From an uncultured Saprospiraceae bacterium (GTDB taxonomy: Bacteria; Bacteroidota; Bacteroidia; Chitinophagales; Saprospiraceae), in assembly GCA_937921775.1 (NCBI GenBank), contig CAKZUK010000051.1, positions 1 to 46,920 of the forward strand: 46,920 nt of DNA, given 5' to 3'. The notes under the pieces were generated by a model that was given only the letters and a program-made list of their open reading frames with translations, searched no databases and had not been told where the DNA came from. The stretch's first letter is position 1; each line of letters opens with the position of its first letter. Positions 42,255 through 46,920 of the stretch are shown in pieces. The position numbers and the translations under genes were made by a program.

Positions 42255-42833
42255 TCAATACAACGAAGCTCCAAACCCAATACTTAGATAAAACAATGCA
42301 TTAGATTCGGTTTCATTATTGTTATCATTTTTAGCTTTTTGATAAGTATAACCTGCCTCTAAGAGTATTAATAGATGTCCTCTTCGAATAGCTAGCCCAC
42401 CACTAAGATCACCTTGTAAGCCTTCGGCCTTAAATTTATCACTACTACTATATTTGAATTTATGAACTAGATAGCCGAGGCTTGTTGCGATGTAGGGAAT
42501 GGTATTGCTGCCGTTGTCAAAATAATAGGCTGCTTTAGGTCCCAAGGTCCAGGTGTACTGAGTGAAGTTGGATTCTTTTTGATAACGAATTGCAGCTTTT
42601 GGGCCTGCTGCTAATCTATCGCCGAAGAAAATCAAATAGTCGAATGCGGCACCCAATTGAGTGATCTTTTTGTCGTCGGAACCTGTATATCGCTCACCTC
42701 TAAGAGACGAAAAAATAAAAGAACCGCTTGATATTTTAGACCCCATTTGTGTAGTTGGGCTATTGTCTTGAGTAAAGGCAGATTGCTGAACGATAAGAAA
42801 GAGGAAGACCAGTAATATATTTTTTAAAAACAT
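42255..42833 (-). CDS. Small outer-membrane beta-barrel protein (paralogue 1)
   Basis: The 192-residue protein has a signal peptide (to about SAFTQ) and alternating-hydrophobicity strands ending in an aromatic residue (LYLSIGFGASLY), as in OmpX/opacity-type barrels. The segment LGPKAAYYFDNGSNTIPYIA is nearly repeated in the neighbouring gene at 42885-43457, so the two are tandem paralogues. Function is unknown; likely a small eight-stranded barrel. The pair is probably co-transcribed (51 bp gap). Confidence 0.75.
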   Translation of the reverse strand: MFLKNILLVFLFLIVQQSAFTQDNSPTTQMGSKISSGSFIFSSLRGERYTGSDDKKITQLGAAFDYLIFFGDRLAAGPKAAIRYQKESNFTQYTWTLGPKAAYYFDNGSNTIPYIATSLGYLVHKFKYSSSDKFKAEGLQGDLSGGLAIRRGHLLILLEAGYTYQKAKNDNNNETESNALFYLSIGFGASLY

Positions 42834-42884
42834 AATATTGTTTTTTGCTTGAAGGATTAATTAGCTTTTTTTTAAATTACCAAC

Positions 42885-43457
42885 TCATTCTTCTTTATTT
42901 GGGTATAAACAGGCCGATGCTCCAATGCCCATAAAAATGATATTACCAGTATCTCCATTGCCATAGTTATCAAATCGATATCCAGCTTCTAGATTTAAAG
43001 CTACATGGCCGATTCGAAATAAAATACCTCCGATTATATTGGACCTTAGACCTTGGTCTTTCTCATCATCAAAATCAGCTTTAGAAAAAAGGTAACTAAG
43101 GCCTACATTAAAATAGGGTATGTAATTGGTCCCATTGTCAAAATAATAACCTGCCTTTGGACCAATCTGTAAAGTCGTAATTGTAAAATTGTTTGAATTT
43201 ATTCGTTCAAGACCAAAATCACCACCAAATCCAATCTTGTTGGCACCAAATCCAATGTAACTTGTATTGACTTGTAAAACTTGAGTAGGGTTATCCGAAC
43301 CTCCAAAAAAGCTTTGATTTTTATTATTACTGTAAACAATTATGCTGCTAATGATGGAAGAACCATGAGTTGTTGCAGGACTAATGACCTTTTCTTGTCC
43401 CTGTGCTATTCCAAAAAGGAGTAGGAGCGGAATAATTAATTGGTGTTTTAGTTTCAT
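42885..43457 (-). CDS. Small outer-membrane beta-barrel protein (paralogue 2)
   Basis: This 190-residue protein has a signal peptide ending near AQGQ and the shared segment IGPKAGYYFDNGTNYIPYFN. The strands VALNLEAGYRFDNYG and IIFMGIGASACLY near the C-terminus match paralogue 1 (LILLEAGYTYQKAK and LSIGFGASLY). It ends in a short polar tail (PNKEE) after the last aromatic residue, unlike paralogue 1. It is the upstream member of the pair. No function is assigned. Confidence 0.75.
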   Translation of the reverse strand: MKLKHQLIIPLLLLFGIAQGQEKVISPATTHGSSIISSIIVYSNNKNQSFFGGSDNPTQVLQVNTSYIGFGANKIGFGGDFGLERINSNNFTITTLQIGPKAGYYFDNGTNYIPYFNVGLSYLFSKADFDDEKDQGLRSNIIGGILFRIGHVALNLEAGYRFDNYGNGDTGNIIFMGIGASACLYPNKEE

Positions 43458-43576
43458 GTATTTAGCTTTAATTATTTTACAAAATAGGTAGATGATATTT
43501 ACATAACAGTATGTTTACCTATTGTTCAGTTTCTAGAAGAGGTGCTCATTCGATAAAGGTACAAGCGCGCATACGT

Positions 43577-44575
43577 TTAAAAAACAACAAACTGTCCCGC
43601 CTGAGTAAAACCAACGTTTGATTTCAAAATAAAAAAATAAGTTCCAGCAGTCAAGTCGTCAACCTGTACTGAAGTGAGTTGGTTTTCTATGTTTTGCGAA
43701 CGAATTGTTTTTCCCAAAGCATCATAAATAGTCAGCTCAATTTCTTCGTATGTCAGCGATAAATCTAAGTCAATGTAAAGTACATCATCTACTGGATTTG
43801 GAAATATTTTTACCTTAAATGATTCATCTTGTTCATTTACGCTTACAACAGGTGGCAAACCAATGTCTATTTGATAAATGGAATCGACGCCGGGGCCGTT
43901 CTCTCCAGAAATAGCTAGCCAAAGATATTGACCATCAAATGCTAATCCGTTGGGGTATATTTCTTGAGTAATGTCAAACTGTTGTTGGATTTCAAAATCA
44001 GTAGTATCCATTTCATAAAGTATGTCAGTCAGGTTTTCTGTAAACCAGAGATTGCCATTGATGAAGGCAAGACCACTTCCAAATGAGCCGATTTCGCCGT
44101 TGATGACTTGAATGACTTCAAAGTTAGTATCGAGTTGGTATAATGCACCTGTAATTGCTTCAATGAGCCAAAAGGATGCACCGTCCCAAGTCAAGCCAGA
44201 TGGATAGCCACTCATGTCAAATGGAGCATTGTAGGTTTCTACAAATGTACCATCGGTGGTGTCTACTTTGTGAATTAAACTAGGCCCAGTATCCGTCATA
44301 TAAAGATAGCCGTTTGCAAAAGTTAATCCTGCAGGACTAAGATTTGGATCTTTAGTAAGTGTTTTTAATACGTTGCCATCTATCGTTGATATTTTATAAA
44401 CAAGTGAGTCCGTATAGCCGTTGCCCACCCATAAATCTTGACCGTCAAATGCTAGATCCAATGACAGACCAGCAGGGCTGGGAATTGTGTGTATAATATT
44501 GAGTGCTTGTGCTTTTGCAGAAATGGAAATGAGAAGCAATACTAGGAGCGCTAGTAGGTCGTTTGTTTTTTTCAT
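43577..44575 (-). CDS. Secreted beta-propeller protein with T9SS type A sorting domain
   Basis: It encodes 332 residues from the ATG at 44575, which begins a signal peptide (LLALLVLLLISISAKAQ); a longer frame from 44665 adds 30 residues ahead of the signal and is rejected. Residues about 25-240 form propeller-like repeats of the type GLAFDGQYLWLA and GLTWDGASFWLIEAITGALY, similar to glutamine cyclotransferase or NHL/SMP-30-like propellers. The C-terminus is a type A sorting domain (IFPNPVDDVLYIDLD, LTIYDALGKTIRSQ, LTAGTYFFILKSN). It is an exported surface or secreted protein; the ligand is unknown. No operator precedes it. Confidence 0.85.
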   Translation of the reverse strand: MKKTNDLLALLVLLLISISAKAQALNIIHTIPSPAGLSLDLAFDGQDLWVGNGYTDSLVYKISTIDGNVLKTLTKDPNLSPAGLTFANGYLYMTDTGPSLIHKVDTTDGTFVETYNAPFDMSGYPSGLTWDGASFWLIEAITGALYQLDTNFEVIQVINGEIGSFGSGLAFINGNLWFTENLTDILYEMDTTDFEIQQQFDITQEIYPNGLAFDGQYLWLAISGENGPGVDSIYQIDIGLPPVVSVNEQDESFKVKIFPNPVDDVLYIDLDLSLTYEEIELTIYDALGKTIRSQNIENQLTSVQVDDLTAGTYFFILKSNVGFTQAGQFVVF

Positions 44576-44676
44576 TTTTTGTTGTTTTAAAAAGCGAGAA
44601 ATGAGAGAATTCCTGAATACGAGAGCTCCCGCGGTCGATTGAAACCTCTCACCTCTAATTCCCAAATATCATTTCA

Positions 44677-45615
44677 TCAATACTTCATAATAGCAGGTCG
44701 CTGGGTCACTTCATGGTAGCAAATAGAATCGCGTTCAAAAAAGTGAAGAACCATGCTTTTTCTTGTTTTTAATTTATTCAGATGTGCTTCACCTCCGTGT
44801 AATAGGTTGGCATGCCAAATCAAGATGTCGCCCTTTTTGGCAGTAAATAACTTTTTCTCAAGACTATAGTTATTTAATTTGCTTTCAATCATAGCCTCGT
44901 AGTCTGCGTATTTTTTTTCTCCCAGCATCAAGCTACTTCCTTCATTGTCAAATGCAGAATTCAAGAAGTAAGGAAGTTTGTGAGAACCAGGGTAATAATG
45001 TACCGGGCCGTTATCTTCCTCAATATCTTCTAGGGCAATCCACACGCCTATTAGGCCTCCAAGCGGGTAGGTGGTCATGTGTAGCGTATCAGAATGTGTT
45101 TTTTGCTCACTGCCTTCATGTACGAAGTTAATGCTTTGAAAAAGTACGGCTTCTCCATCTACCAAATGATGGAGCATTTTCTGAAGAGGTACATCGTAAG
45201 CCATCTTTCTGACAACTTCAGACTTATGGATCGCAAACATGATTTTCTTGTTATTGTATCTAAACTTCACCTGCTGACTTTCAATCAGTTCATCTATTGC
45301 ATTGTTGACTGCATCCACCTGTGCTACGCTAAAATGATCTTTAATTACAGCATAGCCAAGCTCATTAAATTGCTTAAGGCTTTGCTGGGAAGCTTGTGAA
45401 AATTGTTGAAAGGCAGGATCAGCTTTCAATCGCTCAATGTTTGGTTCAATATTGCCGTTGCTTAAGCCCTCAAAGTCTTTGCTAGAAATAGAAGAGTAGT
45501 ATTTTTTATTGAGACCGTACTTTTTGTACAATTTCTCATTGTGTTGCAAGTCCTTCTTTTTGAAGAAATTATAGACTTGATAACTTAGTTTTAGCCTTTT
45601 AATAAATTCAATCAT
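44677..45615 (-). CDS. PhyH-family Fe(II)/2-oxoglutarate-dependent dioxygenase
   Basis: The protein has 312 residues. The double-stranded beta-helix carries the iron triad: His174-x-Asp176 in KTHSDTLHM and distal His273 in HANLLHGGEAHL, followed by an Arg in KTRKSMVLHFF for 2-oxoglutarate. VWIALEDIEEDNGPVHYYPG is the typical PhyH segment (ALDD-x-NGPL-x-x-x-PGSH). It is cytoplasmic. Relatives hydroxylate phytanoyl-CoA, ectoine or secondary metabolites; the substrate here is unknown. It is transcribed as a single gene, divergent from the nucleoside transporter. Confidence 0.88.
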   Translation of the reverse strand: MIEFIKRLKLSYQVYNFFKKKDLQHNEKLYKKYGLNKKYYSSISSKDFEGLSNGNIEPNIERLKADPAFQQFSQASQQSLKQFNELGYAVIKDHFSVAQVDAVNNAIDELIESQQVKFRYNNKKIMFAIHKSEVVRKMAYDVPLQKMLHHLVDGEAVLFQSINFVHEGSEQKTHSDTLHMTTYPLGGLIGVWIALEDIEEDNGPVHYYPGSHKLPYFLNSAFDNEGSSLMLGEKKYADYEAMIESKLNNYSLEKKLFTAKKGDILIWHANLLHGGEAHLNKLKTRKSMVLHFFERDSICYHEVTQRPAIMKY

Positions 45616-45760
45616 TTTTATGTGGTTTCGGCGGTAAGTTACAGGAATATTCTCTTAACTAAAGGAAAATATTAATGCTTTTGAAGCTCATTGAGCATAT
45701 TTTTTTTTAGATTGTGCTGTTGAAATAGGAAAACATGCACAAAACGATAAACGAACTACT

Positions 45761-46920
45761 ATGAGGTTGAAACTTCTTTTACTCGCAATCATGACTCTTT
45801 TTTTTAGCTCAAGTACCATCTTTGCTCAAAGCTTAGATAAAACTTGGCAATTTGAAGCGATCCTTGATGGCAATAACCAGTCTTTACTTCCCGTCTCAAA
45901 ATCAGATCAACTGATGATGGATAAAGGCTCCTTTTCCTATTCGCTTCAAGCAAAAAATAATTTGAAAGCCTCAGGAGATTATATTTTTCAAAACAATTTA
46001 TTACTCTTTTATTATGATAGTCCTGGGGATACTATCCGTAAGTATCGAATTGATGAACTAACAGATTCAACTCTCGTTTTTCAGGAAAAGGGTACCCGAT
46101 ATAAATTTGTAGCAGCAGCAATGGGGCAAGCAGCAGTCGCAGTTTCAGGCGTCCAAGCCATCCCAAGTCAAGGCTTTTCTTTTACAAGTTTTTGGAGAGG
46201 TATGTTGGGGATGATTAGCCTCATTTTTATTGCTTACCTTTTTAGTAGTAATCGCAGCGGGATTAATTGGAAAACAGTTGGAGTTGGTTTGGTCTTCCAA
46301 TTGTTGATTGCAATTGGAGTATTGAAGGTGCCATTTATAAAAGGCATTTTTGAGTTTATTGGTCAGAAGTTTATCGATTTGCTAGAGTATACAAGAGCAG
46401 GATCGGAATTTCTTTTTTCAGGACTGGTAACTGATATGGATAGCTTCGGTTTTATTTTCGCTTTTCAAGTTTTACCAACTATCATATTTTTCTCTGCCTT
46501 GACCTCGGTATTGTTCTACCTTGGAATTATTCAGAAAGTAGTAAAAGTATTGGCTTGGTCACTAGCAAAAGTTCTAGGAATTTCTGGAGCAGAAAGTTTG
46601 AGTGTAGCTGGTAATATCTTCTTGGGACAAACAGAAGCGCCACTCCTGATTAAGAATTATCTGGAAAAAATGAACAAATCTGAAATGTTGCTCGTCATGA
46701 TCGGTGGTATGGCAACAGTGGCTGGTGCAGTACTAGCTGCTTACATAGGTTTCCTTGGTGGAGATGACGAAGCTTTGCAACTTTACTTCGCGAAGCACCT
46801 ACTTGCGGCTTCTGTAATGGCAGCTCCTGGGGCAATCGTTATTTCAAAAATATTATATCCACAGACAGAAGAAGTGAATACGGATGTCTCTGTTTCACAA
46901 GATAAAATTGGTTCCAACTT
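45761..46920 (+). CDS. Concentrative nucleoside transporter (CNT/NupC family), N-terminal part, runs off the right edge
   Basis: From the ATG at 45761, 386 codons are open to the end of the window. A signal-peptide-like segment (to about TIFAQS) is followed by about 115 residues of probably extracytoplasmic sequence. The CNT core then follows: FWRGMLGMISLIFIAYLFSS, VFQLLIAIGVLKVPFIKGIF, SEFLFSGLVTD, FAFQVLPTIIFFSALTSVLF, and the substrate-site motif AGNIFLGQTEAPLLIKNYLE. These transporters import nucleosides with sodium or protons. The extra N-terminal domain is not part of NupC of Escherichia coli. The gene is incomplete only because of the window edge. Confidence 0.88.
   Translation, partial: MRLKLLLLAIMTLFFSSSTIFAQSLDKTWQFEAILDGNNQSLLPVSKSDQLMMDKGSFSYSLQAKNNLKASGDYIFQNNLLLFYYDSPGDTIRKYRIDELTDSTLVFQEKGTRYKFVAAAMGQAAVAVSGVQAIPSQGFSFTSFWRGMLGMISLIFIAYLFSSNRSGINWKTVGVGLVFQLLIAIGVLKVPFIKGIFEFIGQKFIDLLEYTRAGSEFLFSGLVTDMDSFGFIFAFQVLPTIIFFSALTSVLFYLGIIQKVVKVLAWSLAKVLGISGAESLSVAGNIFLGQTEAPLLIKNYLEKMNKSEMLLVMIGGMATVAGAVLAAYIGFLGGDDEALQLYFAKHLLAASVMAAPGAIVISKILYPQTEEVNTDVSVSQDKIGSN

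Noticed and set aside
44576..44665. 30-residue N-terminal extension of the secreted propeller protein
   Set aside because: The signal peptide begins at the ATG at 44575; residues ahead of it would disrupt export.
44659..44673. TTCCCAAATATCATT as a sixth operator copy
   Set aside because: Only the left half matches; the TGrGAA half needed for the dyad is missing, and it lies just after the PhyH stop rather than at a fitting promoter distance.
1..46920. CRISPR array, tRNA, rRNA, insertion sequence, integrase or att site
   Set aside because: No regularly spaced repeats, tRNA-like cloverleaf, rRNA-like conserved stretch or transposase/integrase motifs were seen on either strand.

Overview
The window is an AT-rich chromosomal segment of a Bacteroidota bacterium, most likely of the Saprospiria/Lewinella type. 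The evidence is type IX secretion (T9SS) sorting domains of both type A and type B, a PorP/SprF protein fused to an OmpA domain, a DUF5916 outer-membrane protein, TSP3 and FG-GAP repeats, and start sites without obvious Shine-Dalgarno motifs. The family-level placement is inference. No rRNA, tRNA, CRISPR array, transposase or integrase was found.

Layout. (1) 1-10531 is mixed housekeeping and envelope sequence: the tail of a histidine kinase, an HPF-like ribosome hibernation factor, a DUF4349 lipoprotein, TerC, a small lipoprotein, a transglutaminase-like protein, a TlpA-like thioredoxin, a sulfotransferase-like protein, a fatty acid desaturase, a cupin, a decayed two-part gene relic and a DUF5916 protein. 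(2) 10816-42091 is a large exopolysaccharide and surface-protein locus. It holds a DUF1972 glycosyltransferase, a T9SS type B NHL-propeller protein, PorP-TSP3-OmpA, a WecA/MraY-like priming transferase, a divergent regulator pair (sigma54 response regulator and soluble hybrid histidine kinase), and the wza-wzc-wzx-GT-wzy-kinase operon. A second operon follows (nucleotidyltransferase/P-loop kinase fusion, hexapeptide acyltransferase, double glycosyltransferase), then a 2160-residue T9SS ectoprotein with seven FG-GAP-type repeats. (3) 42255-46920 holds two paralogous beta-barrel proteins, a secreted propeller protein, a PhyH-type dioxygenase and the first part of a concentrative nucleoside transporter.

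Main result. A 15-bp imperfect palindrome, TTCCCAAAATGAGAA, occurs five times. Three copies are identical (one inverted) and two differ by one base. Each copy lies 112-140 bp upstream of a start codon, and together they precede all five plus-strand transcription units of the polysaccharide/surface locus (GT-NHL; PorP-OmpA; wza operon; NTase-kinase operon; giant ectoprotein). The gap before wza also contains a near-perfect sigma54 -24/-12 element, TGGCATTTTAATAGCA, about 107 bp from the palindrome. Weaker -24/-12 candidates lie at comparable distances at the other four sites. The locus encodes its own sigma54 activator (REC-AAA+ with GAFTGA-HTH) and a matching phosphorelay kinase in its centre. 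I infer that this regulator binds the palindrome and co-activates capsule export, polymer assembly, T9SS surface proteins and the giant ectoprotein as one regulon.

How the genes would work together (inference): the WecA-like enzyme primes undecaprenyl phosphate. The glycosyltransferases, acyltransferase and unusual kinase/nucleotidyltransferase proteins build and decorate the repeat unit. Wzx flips it, Wzy polymerises it, and Wzc/Wza control and export it. The NHL protein, PorP-OmpA and the giant FG-GAP protein supply cell-surface protein partners of the matrix.
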